From NCBI GenBank assembly GCA_046329055.1, contig JAXLVK010000004.1, positions 43,198 to 107,197 on the forward strand: 64,000 nt of DNA. The letters are read 5' to 3'. The notes beneath the pieces are model-generated. The model was not told where the DNA came from. It did not search any database and saw only the letters and a program-made list of their open reading frames with translations. The position numbers and the translations under genes are program-made. This document shows, one piece after another, positions 10,153 through 18,108 of this stretch. This DNA comes from JADKCL01 sp046329055. GTDB lineage: Bacteria > Bacteroidota > Bacteroidia > J057 > JADKCL01. The stretch's first letter is position 1; the number at the start of each line of letters is the position of its first letter.

Positions 10153-10272
10153 CTATTCCACCATCCACTTGCGGGATAGGGTTCGGCCATCGAGGTCGAT
10201 TTGCAAGATGTACACCCCGTAGCGAGCGATCGAGTATTTATTCGGAAAATTGGAAGTTGCAATGATTCCAAG
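10153..10272 (-). pseudogene. Remnant of a T9SS type A C-terminal sorting domain
   Basis: The minus strand encodes a 39-residue tail, including ARYGVYILQIDLDGRTLSRK and ending WMVE before a TAG stop. This matches the end of Por_Secre_tail domains (GxYxLxI...G...SRKxMVE). An in-frame TGA inside the adjacent hairpin cuts it off upstream, and no start is available. The body of the former secreted protein is gone or degraded; the region up to 10640 shows only broken frames. Confidence 0.6.
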
Positions 10273-10323
10273 TCAGGTGCTCGGGTAGAGTGAGATATCA
10301 TACTCTACCCGAGCACCTGACTT
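10270..10323. repeat. Perfect 22-bp inverted repeat
   Basis: Arms 10270-10291 and 10302-10323 are perfectly complementary, with a 10-base loop containing GATATC. It interrupts the T9SS-tail remnant and lies about 360 bases downstream of the NTPase gene. It could be a terminator-like hairpin or the trace of a mobile insertion. Confidence 0.8.
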
Positions 10324-10681
10324 CCGTCCTTGGACTTTCTGGGCCTGGAAGAACTATTTTGTCCAAGTGTTGCATGTTGACTAAGCCTTTCAGCCATTGG
10401 GTTCGGAATATCCTTACCTAAGTTGTCGATAGGAAATACTTGGAGCAACGATGTTGCCAGCACATCCTGTTGGTTGTGATGTCTTTCCTGTAAGAGAAGC
10501 ACTTTTTCACCTCGAGCGCGAATAATCCTACTGCGCTTGTCCGACGAAAAGCTAAAGATGGTATCCGGTTATAGGACAGCCACAAAATCGACAACCATGG
10601 GATTGCACCGATAGAGCAACGTCATTGGAGTCATTAAAATTAAATATGGCGACATTGTGGGAAAGAGCCAATTGTGAAAAA

Positions 10682-13174
10682 TCAAAATTGATGTCTATCA
10701 CCCTCTGCAATTTTTTTCAATTGCTCTAGTTGATTTTCTAGTCCCTCCTTATGAAATTCATCGATTAGACTGCCAAATCTCGAGATTATTCCATTAGGCT
10801 CCAAAGTTTCTTCATCTTTGAGATAATTCAGGAATGCCTCAACAACCAAAATTCTGTCAAATAAATAGCGTTTTCCATCAGCGTTGGCTTTTGGAAATTT
10901 GCTTCGAATAATTTGAAAGTGTGTGTCATCAAAAATAGGAACATCCTGCAAAATCAAATCCAAGTAGGCAAACGTCCCAATCATATGTTTTAAGTAGTAA
11001 TTTCCTTTTGCATTAATCGATACATTGCTCGTTTCAGGAATCCTTTCCCATTCAGTGTCTGAAACCAAAGTGTCTGTTTGAATAACTTCAATCCTGACAA
11101 GTTCTGTAATTGCAGCAGTTATAGCTTTTTCTAAGTAACCAAACTGAAGAAATAATAGTTTGATTTCAGAAATTGATACAAGTTTTGAATCAGTACCGCC
11201 AAGCATGAATGCGTTGTGGAGGTATTGTAATATCCTGATTTTCAGAAAATGGTTTTGTGAATGTGCTGTTGGGTAGAATAGGTTGTTGATTACACTTATT
11301 TCGTGGTCATAATATAATTTGTTGCCTAGGCCAACTGCTTTTAGGAATTCATGAAATGGAATTGTGTCCCTGCTCTGGGAAAGTGAGCGAAATCTCTCTA
11401 CATATTCGAGAACCTTTGTATGCCCTGAAGTGAGGAATGTCTTGAAAATTCGAAGACCTTCTCGAATGTTTGGATAGGTAGTGAAGGAGAGGAAGTCCAT
11501 AATGTCTGAATTCTTGTCATTAAATATTGAATCCTTTAAGGTTGACAAGAAGTCAATTACATCCAAAAGGTCGTTTTGGGTTGGATCTCTCGTGATAGCT
11601 GGTTTGTCATGGTTGAATTTTGTGAGGGCATAATTGATTCTTCTTTGAAGGACCTCTTGGTATTTTGGGGCCGTTATGTGGTAAACATTGCTGTCGAATG
11701 CATCAAATGGCGGGCGATTTCTCCATGAATAATAGTACCCTTCTCGAAGTGAAATTACTACTCCACAATGGGCTTGACGGTTTAGTGAGTTAGCGAACAA
11801 AAATACTTGCTCTTGCGCATTGATGTCATATTGATCGGCATTATCAATTATGACAATCAGTCGCCTCCTATGGTCGCGGAGGAGATATTTCGAAAGGAAC
11901 TCTAAATGCGTGTGTTTATTTGCCAGCTTCTCCTCCAAATAGGCTGATAGTTTTTCCTCCATTTTGTTCGCGTCGGAAAGGAAAGGCTTCCAAATGTTGC
12001 TTTCATTTCGCTTTATTTCTTCAAAATACATGCGTTTCAGTGCGGTTAATTCATTTAGTTTGAGGTTGCTGTATTTGGAATAGATCTCTTCTAGGATGTC
12101 GTTCTTGATACGTTCAACATCAACCCTTCTGTCGGATCCGAAGTAATTCCGAAAATCTACATAGACAAAGGGAAAGCTGCCAAAAGATTTGTCTCTTTCT
12201 GGATTGCTAAACAGGTAGTGAATGAAAGTCGTTTTTCCAGCCCCTTTTGACCCCACTAAAATAATTGGCTTTGGAGGACTGGTAAGCTTCAACGATGTTG
12301 GTACCGAAGTGATTTCGGTGGTAATTTGAGAAACAAGGCTCTCGGTATTTTTGGCTGGAACCACTGAAGAAATCTTTGGGGGAGCATCTTCGAATAATCG
12401 TTCAATTAGGTCTCGATTTTTCTTAATTTCATTATTTTCGACAAAGCAATGCTTTATGAATTCTCTATCGGTTGATCCTTGGTCGGCACTGATTTCTCCA
12501 AAAACTCTGTCAAGTATCGGGACAAATCTGGATCCAAGTGAGTTCCGAGAAATTTCGTGATACCTGTCTGTAATTATTGATACGACAGTTTTTGCAACTC
12601 GAGTTTGTAGGGTAGGCTCAATCTCAAAGCCGCCATTTAGCACTATTGCGTTTTGTGAAAGTAAATTGTACAAGCTAATAAATCTGTCTGTCAAATCAGA
12701 AATGCCATCAAAAATAATGCACTTGTTCTGCTTCCAGTCCTCACCATTGGAATTGAAGAACTGTCCAACTATGAATTGGTTGCCATTTGTGATAACCCCA
12801 TGTGGGACTCCAATATCGGTTGCGTATTGCCTTATCTGGTCAATTACCACCTTATTGGATTTGTATAATGTCTTTAGGGTCACTTTTTTTGAGCCAGTGG
12901 GGAGTTCGAATTTGACATATTGCTTTTTTGCCTCTACGATGAACTTGAATCCTGGGATAGATATCAAATAGTCATAGTATCCAGAATCTACGTGCCCTTC
13001 TCGTTTAATGTTAGATTCAAGCCAGCCTAATACATCGATAAATAAGGTGTCAATAATTTTTGATCGTGTATCAGTTTCGGATAAATCGATAAGACGATAA
13101 TCTTCCATCTCCTTTGTGAAGATTTCGAAAGCAGCTAGTGCCACGTCAATATTTCTTTCAGCCATGTTGTACAA
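10682..13174 (-). CDS. PD-(D/E)XK nuclease / STAND-like P-loop NTPase, putative defence protein
   Basis: 830 residues. Residues 1-170 resemble the HsdR N-terminal nuclease fold (HSDR_N): D68 in YYDYLI, E81-A-K83 in FIVEAKK, then QIRQYA and GVITNG. A P-loop NTPase follows, with Walker A GSKGAGKTTF (308-317) and Walker B RRLIVIIDNADQ (about 437-448). Residues about 690-770 look like a winged-helix segment, and the C-terminus is helical. The gene is clearly AT-rich compared with all neighbours, stands alone and lies next to degraded sequence, which suggests horizontal transfer. A nuclease effector joined to a STAND-type switch recalls Avs-like anti-phage proteins. Defence function is inference; no partner gene is visible. 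An ATG three codons downstream (13165) is an alternative start. Confidence 0.78.
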   Translation of the reverse strand: MYNMAERNIDVALAAFEIFTKEMEDYRLIDLSETDTRSKIIDTLFIDVLGWLESNIKREGHVDSGYYDYLISIPGFKFIVEAKKQYVKFELPTGSKKVTLKTLYKSNKVVIDQIRQYATDIGVPHGVITNGNQFIVGQFFNSNGEDWKQNKCIIFDGISDLTDRFISLYNLLSQNAIVLNGGFEIEPTLQTRVAKTVVSIITDRYHEISRNSLGSRFVPILDRVFGEISADQGSTDREFIKHCFVENNEIKKNRDLIERLFEDAPPKISSVVPAKNTESLVSQITTEITSVPTSLKLTSPPKPIILVGSKGAGKTTFIHYLFSNPERDKSFGSFPFVYVDFRNYFGSDRRVDVERIKNDILEEIYSKYSNLKLNELTALKRMYFEEIKRNESNIWKPFLSDANKMEEKLSAYLEEKLANKHTHLEFLSKYLLRDHRRRLIVIIDNADQYDINAQEQVFLFANSLNRQAHCGVVISLREGYYYSWRNRPPFDAFDSNVYHITAPKYQEVLQRRINYALTKFNHDKPAITRDPTQNDLLDVIDFLSTLKDSIFNDKNSDIMDFLSFTTYPNIREGLRIFKTFLTSGHTKVLEYVERFRSLSQSRDTIPFHEFLKAVGLGNKLYYDHEISVINNLFYPTAHSQNHFLKIRILQYLHNAFMLGGTDSKLVSISEIKLLFLQFGYLEKAITAAITELVRIEVIQTDTLVSDTEWERIPETSNVSINAKGNYYLKHMIGTFAYLDLILQDVPIFDDTHFQIIRSKFPKANADGKRYLFDRILVVEAFLNYLKDEETLEPNGIISRFGSLIDEFHKEGLENQLEQLKKIAEGDRHQF

Positions 13175-13598
13175 ATTGTAAAGAATTGACAGGGATCAGT
13201 TATTCAAAGTCCTGATTGCAATATAAAGTGTGCCTCTTCTTATTTCAAAGGCTAAAGTACTTCACTAGCAAAAAAAAAGAAGTTTGGATTGTTCTCGGAG
13301 CCGCTGTTTCTCGCTGATGGCTCATTTGCAATAGCTCAGGCGTAATTGGGTATATTTCAATGAATGAATAGCTTAACGATGCAGTTGTTTGGAGTAGTTT
13401 TCAGGAGAATCCTATCGACGCATGCCTATTTAAACTTGATTAAGGCTGGCTAACTACCGATGGATTTCCTCAGCCGATCCAGACCTGCTAGCCATCAACC
13501 CCGCTGTCCCATGCCTGTCCATCCATTCGTCCTTCCTCTTCCCCTTGAAGCAGTCTCGTTTTGATTCCCAAGCGCCTTCGACGTGGTCCCCAAGGTGG
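13175..13598. other. Gene-free AT-rich gap upstream of the NTPase gene
   Basis: No credible coding frame is seen. The first 270 bases share the AT-rich composition of the NTPase gene and may belong to the same acquired segment; base composition then shifts back to GC-rich near 13440. A palindromic TTGTACAA sits about 14 bases upstream of the NTPase ATG. Confidence 0.5.
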
Positions 13599-13649
13599 TA
13601 CACTCCAGCTACACCCGAGATACACCCATCCTACACCCAATCTACACCC
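13599..13649. repeat. Five TACACCC heptamers with an exact 11-bp period
   Basis: Heptamers start at 13599 (TACACTC, one mismatch), 13610, 13621, 13632 and 13643. The 11-bp step is not a multiple of three, so this is not a protein repeat, and it puts all copies on the same face of the helix. It lies just beyond the 3' end of the TPR gene. Confidence 0.75.
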
Positions 13650-13661
13650 AGAGGCCGATTT

Positions 13662-14612
13662 TCATTTAGCTTTCCCTTCGAAGATCCGCCAGAACAACCC
13701 GATCACCAAGGCCAATCCCAGCCCCATGAACACCAGCGCCACCGTGCTCGGTGGGCCGCTGTCCTCGGTCGTTTCTTCGCCTTCACCCACAGAGCCGTCG
13801 CCCTCCTCAGTTGCAGTGCTGTCAGATGCCGCTACCATGTAGGTCGAGGGCTTCTGCGACTCCGCATACCGCTTCTCGTACAGCTTCGCCTTGTGGCCGT
13901 ACTTCTTGGCGATCTCGTAAATCTCCTTCGCTCGATTGTTTTGACCCCTTGCCAATGTCACATTCCCCAGCTCAAACATCAGCTCCGCGATGTACACATC
14001 CTCGGGATCGATAAAGGTCACCCGCTCGTTCAGTTGGTAAAACAGCTCCTTTTGCAGCCGCTTCAGTGCCTGCTCATCCACCTCCGCTTTCGGGAGCGAA
14101 TCCTGCCCGAAGTCGATGCCCGTCACCTTGCTCCCTACAAATTTTACCCCCGGCTTCAGCTTCGCCTCCAGCACCTTGACATGGATCCATTCCGAGCCAT
14201 CATGCGCCAGGGAATCGATCTCCAATGCCTTCTTGATCCATTTCAATGCCTCCTCATTCTTTCCATTCACCTCCAGGATCGTGCCCAGGTTCGCTGCCGA
14301 CTCGTATTTGTTGGGCCATTTCTTGGCGATCCCGCGGCACACCTTTTCTGCCTCTTCGAATCTGTTTCCATAGATGAGGATCACAGAGTAGTTGACTGAA
14401 CCCTCGTACTTGCCCTTCTTGTACTCGGCTTCGAATTCATCCGTCATTCTGTAGAGGTCAGTATCGCTTTTACCAAGTGGATTGCCCTTGGGCACCGGGA
14501 AGTTGGCTCGGGATGCATCGTTCGCTTCCTTGAAGGAGCCATGGAACCCATTCAAGCAAGCGTATGCTGCAAATGGCAACACCAGCAAAACCAACGCGAG
14601 GAGTTTTTTCAT
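13662..14612 (-). CDS. TPR-repeat periplasmic or membrane protein
   Basis: Start chosen at ATG 14612 (MKKLLALVLLVLPFAAYAC), which gives a signal peptide; the longer frame adds an implausible N-terminus. Mature residues include tetratricopeptide-type helices, for example YGNRFEEAEKVCRGIAKKWPNKYESAANLGTILE written here only as position about 115-150, followed by NGKNEEALKWIKKALEID. A low-complexity acidic linker precedes a C-terminal transmembrane helix (VALVFMGLGLALVIGLFW) and a short basic tail. The protein is thus probably exported and C-terminally anchored. It diverges from the S37 peptidase gene with 86 bases between the two starts. No specific function can be given; it may be a tally or scaffold protein. 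Confidence 0.75.
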   Translation of the reverse strand: MKKLLALVLLVLPFAAYACLNGFHGSFKEANDASRANFPVPKGNPLGKSDTDLYRMTDEFEAEYKKGKYEGSVNYSVILIYGNRFEEAEKVCRGIAKKWPNKYESAANLGTILEVNGKNEEALKWIKKALEIDSLAHDGSEWIHVKVLEAKLKPGVKFVGSKVTGIDFGQDSLPKAEVDEQALKRLQKELFYQLNERVTFIDPEDVYIAELMFELGNVTLARGQNNRAKEIYEIAKKYGHKAKLYEKRYAESQKPSTYMVAASDSTATEEGDGSVGEGEETTEDSGPPSTVALVFMGLGLALVIGLFWRIFEGKAK

Positions 14613-14684
14613 CTTGAAATCAATCGACTGTCGCGGTAAAGATAATGCAGATTCCTCCATTGGGCGCGGCAAGGGAATATCTCC

Positions 14685-14692
14685 TAAATTTG
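14685..14692 (+). promoter_or_regulatory. -7-like box TAAATTTG six bases before the peptidase ATG
   Basis: TAAATTTG fits the Bacteroidota -7 consensus TAnnTTTG. It ends 6 bases upstream of ATG 14699, so transcription from it would give an almost leaderless mRNA. A TTG lies about 22 bases upstream. Confidence 0.4.
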
Positions 14693-14698
14693 AATCGA

Positions 14699-15997
14699 AT
14701 GAAGAACCCCGCACTGACCGATCACCTGCTCCGCCGAATGCTCCCCCTGCTGTTGGGGATGTCTTTCATGATCATGGGGCGGGTCCATGCCCAGACCCTC
14801 AGCTTCTTCGACCAACTCAGCGAGCTGCCCTACGTCACGGTCAATGAGCTGAGCGACGCCCACTACCCGGAGGGCTACTACATGCTGTCCGTGCCGCTGC
14901 CCCTCGACCATGAGAATCCAAAGCTCGGACTCTTCCCGCAGCGGGTTTTCATCGGCCTGCGATGGCCCACGGCGCCAGAGGTGCTCGTTACGGAGGGCTA
15001 CGGCGTGGACTTCGCCGGCAAGGAAAATTACCAGCACGAACTCGCCAAGCTCCTCGATGCCAACCTCGTCGTCGTCGAGCACCGCTACTTCGGCAAGTCC
15101 CAGCCCTCCAAAATCGACTACACCCACCTGACCCTGAAACAAAGCGCCGCCGACATCCACGCCGTCTGCGACCTGCTCAAGCCCCTGCTCACGGGCAAAT
15201 GGCTCAGCACAGGCACGAGCAAGGGCGGGCACTCCGCCATCGCGCACAGGATGTACTTCCCCGAAGACGTTGCAGGCACAGTGGTCTATGGTACCGCCAT
15301 CAAGAAGCAGCCCATGACCACAACATCATCATTGCTCAAACCCTTGATGGAGTCGCCCTGCGGCATGAAGGTGTCTCATTTTCAGAAAAATGCCTTCCTC
15401 GGCAAGGACAGCCTCTTCCCGGCATTCCTCGCACAGGTCGCCATGCAGGAGCTCGATTTCGGAGACATGGAGGTGGAGGCCGTCCTCGACTACATTTTGC
15501 TGGAATACCCCTTCGCTTTCTGGCAAACTGGCCAAAAATGCGAGGAAATCCCTGCCCCCGGCACCTCTGCCTTCGACCAAATCACCCATCTGCTCAAAGT
15601 CGCCTCGCCCAAGTTCTATACCTCTGCCACCCGCAAGCGCTGGGCCCCGGCCTACTACATGTTTTACCACGAGCTCGGCTACTACGAATACGACATCGCC
15701 CCCTTCAAAGGCCACCTCAAGCAAACCGCCTACCCCAACAACTTCTTCGCCCCGCCCGGCGTGAGCATCAGCTTTGACAGGCGGTACTGGGAAATGGTGC
15801 GCGACTTCCTCGAGACCCCCGCCGCCCACAACTGCATCTTCCTCTACGGCGAAAAAGACCCCTGGGCCCTCCAATCCGTCGTCGAAGACAATAAATACGT
15901 CGTCCCAAATGGCAGCCACAAAAGCAAGATCAAAGACCTCCCCGAAGACCAAGAAATCGCCCTCACCCAACGACTCACCACCATGATCGGAAAGTAG
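14699..15997 (+). CDS. S37/S28-like serine aminopeptidase, secreted
   Basis: From ATG 14699 the product is 432 residues with a signal peptide ending GRVHAQ. It has the alpha/beta-hydrolase layout of PS-10 (S37) and related prolyl peptidases: VVVEHRYFGKS, the nucleophile elbow GTSKGGHS (serine of GxSxGG), an inserted helical lid, and a late LYGEKDPWA region that would supply the acidic residue; a C-terminal His is expected near NGSHKSK. Such enzymes remove short peptides from the N-terminus of proteins or peptides outside the cytoplasm. The internal start at the longer frame (14645) has no supporting features. The gene is monocistronic and followed by a repeat-rich gap. Confidence 0.85.
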   Translation: MKNPALTDHLLRRMLPLLLGMSFMIMGRVHAQTLSFFDQLSELPYVTVNELSDAHYPEGYYMLSVPLPLDHENPKLGLFPQRVFIGLRWPTAPEVLVTEGYGVDFAGKENYQHELAKLLDANLVVVEHRYFGKSQPSKIDYTHLTLKQSAADIHAVCDLLKPLLTGKWLSTGTSKGGHSAIAHRMYFPEDVAGTVVYGTAIKKQPMTTTSSLLKPLMESPCGMKVSHFQKNAFLGKDSLFPAFLAQVAMQELDFGDMEVEAVLDYILLEYPFAFWQTGQKCEEIPAPGTSAFDQITHLLKVASPKFYTSATRKRWAPAYYMFYHELGYYEYDIAPFKGHLKQTAYPNNFFAPPGVSISFDRRYWEMVRDFLETPAAHNCIFLYGEKDPWALQSVVEDNKYVVPNGSHKSKIKDLPEDQEIALTQRLTTMIGK

Positions 15998-16328
15998 AGG
16001 CGAGTGGCCCCACCGAGGCGAGAGGCCTCCCAAATGAGGCGAGAGGCGTCCCGCCCGAAGCCGATCGGCACCAGGCCTCAGGCCAAGGCTGTAGAGCTTG
16101 GGTGAGTATGACAAAGCCGACTCGAATGGGCCAAATGCGCAGCCGGGCTGGAAAGGTCAACGGCTTCTTCGTGTACCGGCCCAAGCACTGAGGCGAGAGG
16201 CCTCCGGCCCAATGCCGACCCGACCGGCCGCCGGAGCCCGCACTGAGCCTGTCGAATGTGGCGGGCGAAAAATTCTCCCCCCAAATTCCCCATCCCAACA
16301 AGCCCTCCCCCAAATTCCCCATCCCACC
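15998..16328. other. Repeat-rich intergenic region
   Basis: No gene is seen. The sequence contains several copies of GAGGCGAGAGGC(C/G)TCC-like words near 16010, 16035 and 16190, each able to form a small hairpin, and a CACTGAGCCTGTCGAATG string near 16237 that resembles widespread intergenic repeats. C-rich CCCCAAATTCCCCATCCCA is duplicated at 16278-16296 and 16309-16327, directly before the cytochrome start. Confidence 0.55.
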
Positions 16329-16721
16329 ATGCGCTCCACCAAATTCCCAATCACCAGCTTACTCCTCCTGACCCTCGCCACCGCCTGCACATCCCCACAG
16401 CGCGAGCCTGAGCCCAACCCCATCCCCCGCGAACTCCGGCCCAAACCCACTGCCCAACCCACTCCAGAACCAAAAATCAACCCCCGCGAACTCTACATCG
16501 CCACCTGCGCCTCCTGCCACGCCACCAACGGCAGCGGCCAACTCGGTGAAAAGACCAACCTCCAGCATTCCAAGCTCGACACCAAAGGCACCAAGGACGC
16601 CATCAAATTCGGCAAGCCTGAATCTGGAATGGCCTCCTTCAAAGCCCAATTCACCGACGAGGAGCTCGACTCCCTGACCGCCCACGTCATGCGCCTCCAC
16701 GAACCACCCCACGAACCATGA
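16329..16721 (+). CDS. Small lipoprotein-type c-type cytochrome
   Basis: Start chosen at ATG 16329, giving a signal sequence with lipobox-like LATAC. A Pro-rich linker (about residues 25-50) is followed by a class I cytochrome c domain with one haem motif CASCH and a distal Met in SGMASFKAQFTDEEL. It is therefore expected to be exported, lipid-anchored and haem-loaded by the cytochrome c maturation machinery, and to carry electrons in the periplasm. Length (130 residues) fits a single-haem cytochrome. Its stop overlaps the start of the next gene by four bases (ATGA), so the two are probably translated together. Confidence 0.88.
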   Translation: MRSTKFPITSLLLLTLATACTSPQREPEPNPIPRELRPKPTAQPTPEPKINPRELYIATCASCHATNGSGQLGEKTNLQHSKLDTKGTKDAIKFGKPESGMASFKAQFTDEELDSLTAHVMRLHEPPHEP

Positions 16722-17257
16722 ACACGAACGGCATGACCCCACCACGTGAGCACGACAAGCTCCGGCTCCACATCCACTACGAGCCCCTCCCGCAGGACAC
16801 CTCCGGCAAGCGGCAACTCGCCATTTCCGCCACCATCAATGACATCCCTGTCGTGGAATGGTGGGACCTCCCCATCGACATCCGCGCCATGAAGGAGTCC
16901 GCCATCCTCTCCGGCAAGTACTTCCTCTGGACCTGCACCTGCGGCATTCCCTACTGCGCTGGGCTACGTGCAGCCATCCAAGTCAAGCACCATGAAAGCA
17001 CCATCACTTGGAAAGGCGGCGTCCCTCCATTGCAGGACTTTGGGGACATGACATTCGACAAGGAAGCATACCAAGAGACCGTCCAATCCGCCTGGCAGCG
17101 GCTTCAGGAGGAGGCACGTTGGCATCACAGGGACAAGGAAGTGTTCGAAGTGATGCTCATGGAACTGGAGGAAGTGCTTTGGAAGGAGGGAGGCAGCAAT
17201 GAAAGACCCAAGCCCAACCACAACAAATGCTCAAACCCGCCAAAGAAGAAGCGCTGA
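16718..17257 (+). CDS. Hypothetical protein with CxCxxxxC motif
   Basis: 179 residues with an ATGA overlap to the cytochrome gene, so likely co-expressed. No signal peptide. A TCTCGIPYCAG segment (about residues 69-79) resembles the Cys cluster of proteins that bind a metal or form a disulfide. The C-terminal part is helical and ends in a Lys/Asn-rich tail. I do not recognise a family; similar short proteins with a WTCxCGxxxCAG motif occur as uncharacterised ORFs. A link to haem or redox chemistry would rest only on the neighbouring gene. Confidence 0.65.
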   Translation: MNTNGMTPPREHDKLRLHIHYEPLPQDTSGKRQLAISATINDIPVVEWWDLPIDIRAMKESAILSGKYFLWTCTCGIPYCAGLRAAIQVKHHESTITWKGGVPPLQDFGDMTFDKEAYQETVQSAWQRLQEEARWHHRDKEVFEVMLMELEEVLWKEGGSNERPKPNHNKCSNPPKKKR

Positions 17258-17484
17258 GGATCATCCTTTCCCCCGACGTCATGTCATGTCGCCTGCTGCG
17301 CCCTCGCTTGCGGGGTCCCGGCGAAGTCGGGGAGCGAAGCCGAGAACTGCGAAGCACATCACGAGTACCCGAAAAAACAGACAACAACGAGTACATCTAG
17401 CAAGTCCAGTAACACGCCAGTCTTGTTCAGCTCCATCTCCCGAAAACAGGCAAGAATACAGTCGAATGAATCCCCGCTCAACCG
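17258..17484. other. Intergenic region without a recognised gene
   Basis: GC-rich start with a GCTTGCGGGGTCCCGGCGAAG-like partly self-complementary stretch near 17310, then AT-richer DNA. Nothing coding is supported. Confidence 0.4.
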
Positions 17485-17515
17485 TTGCCACCCTCCCTTC
17501 AATCCCCTAATTTTG
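17485..17515 (+). promoter_or_regulatory. Promoter-like TTG-N20-TAATTTTG
   Basis: TTG at 17485-17487 and TAATTTTG at 17508-17515 match the Bacteroidota -33/-7 pattern with a 20-base spacer, leaving about 50 bases of leader before the cupin gene start at 17570. Confidence 0.45.
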
Positions 17516-17569
17516 CCCACAGAAAGACCGAGCACCTCGCCCGGCCACATGGATTAGAAACTTTCAGCC

Positions 17570-18085
17570 ATGTTGAATTTGCTCCATTCCGTCGAGCAGT
17601 CGCTAGAAAGCCTGCTCCGCACCCAAGAAATCCATTCCATGTACATCGACTACCACCCGCCGGTGGTGTCCAGGATTTGGTTCCAGCATGGAGAATACCG
17701 CGTTTACCTCCACAAGATCGAGCCCTGTGGGGACAGCGCGGACGCCCTCTACCATCCACACCCCTGGCAATCAGCCATCCGCATCATCCGGGGCTGCTAC
17801 GAAATGGGAGTTGGGCACAGCGCCACCGACGAGATTCCCGTCACCGATTGCCGCCTCATCTTGCCAGCAGGGACACAGTACGAGATGATCGAGGAGGATG
17901 CCTGGCACTATGTCAATCCGCTGAACGAGCCGGTCTATTCCCTCATGGTCACAGGCAAATTGTCCTCCCGCAAAATGCCAGTGGAGCCCAAAAGGCAGTT
18001 CCGCGCATTGGAAAGGGCTGAAATCAATGACATACTTGACGTTTTCAAAGGTTACTACGGTTGGCTGCAAATGCCTATCTTGTGA
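17570..18085 (+). CDS. Cupin-fold hypothetical protein
   Basis: 171 residues, cytoplasmic. The centre reads as a single-domain cupin: YHPHPWQSAIRIIRGCYEMG gives the first metal-binding-like strand pair (His-x-His) and ILPAGTQYEMI...DAWHYVNP the second, with a late His. The family name cannot be stated with certainty; the arrangement resembles small cysteine-dioxygenase-like or sensor-type cupins. It ends 23 bases before the start of the T9SS cargo gene, but different leaders suggest independent roles. Confidence 0.68.
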   Translation: MLNLLHSVEQSLESLLRTQEIHSMYIDYHPPVVSRIWFQHGEYRVYLHKIEPCGDSADALYHPHPWQSAIRIIRGCYEMGVGHSATDEIPVTDCRLILPAGTQYEMIEEDAWHYVNPLNEPVYSLMVTGKLSSRKMPVEPKRQFRALERAEINDILDVFKGYYGWLQMPIL

Positions 18086-18108
18086 CTCGAGAAATAAGTC
18101 AATCGTCA

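Noticed and set aside
10305..10502. 65-codon minus-strand ORF next to the palindrome
   Set aside because: No start context, overlaps the inverted repeat and shows no domain; more likely degraded sequence.
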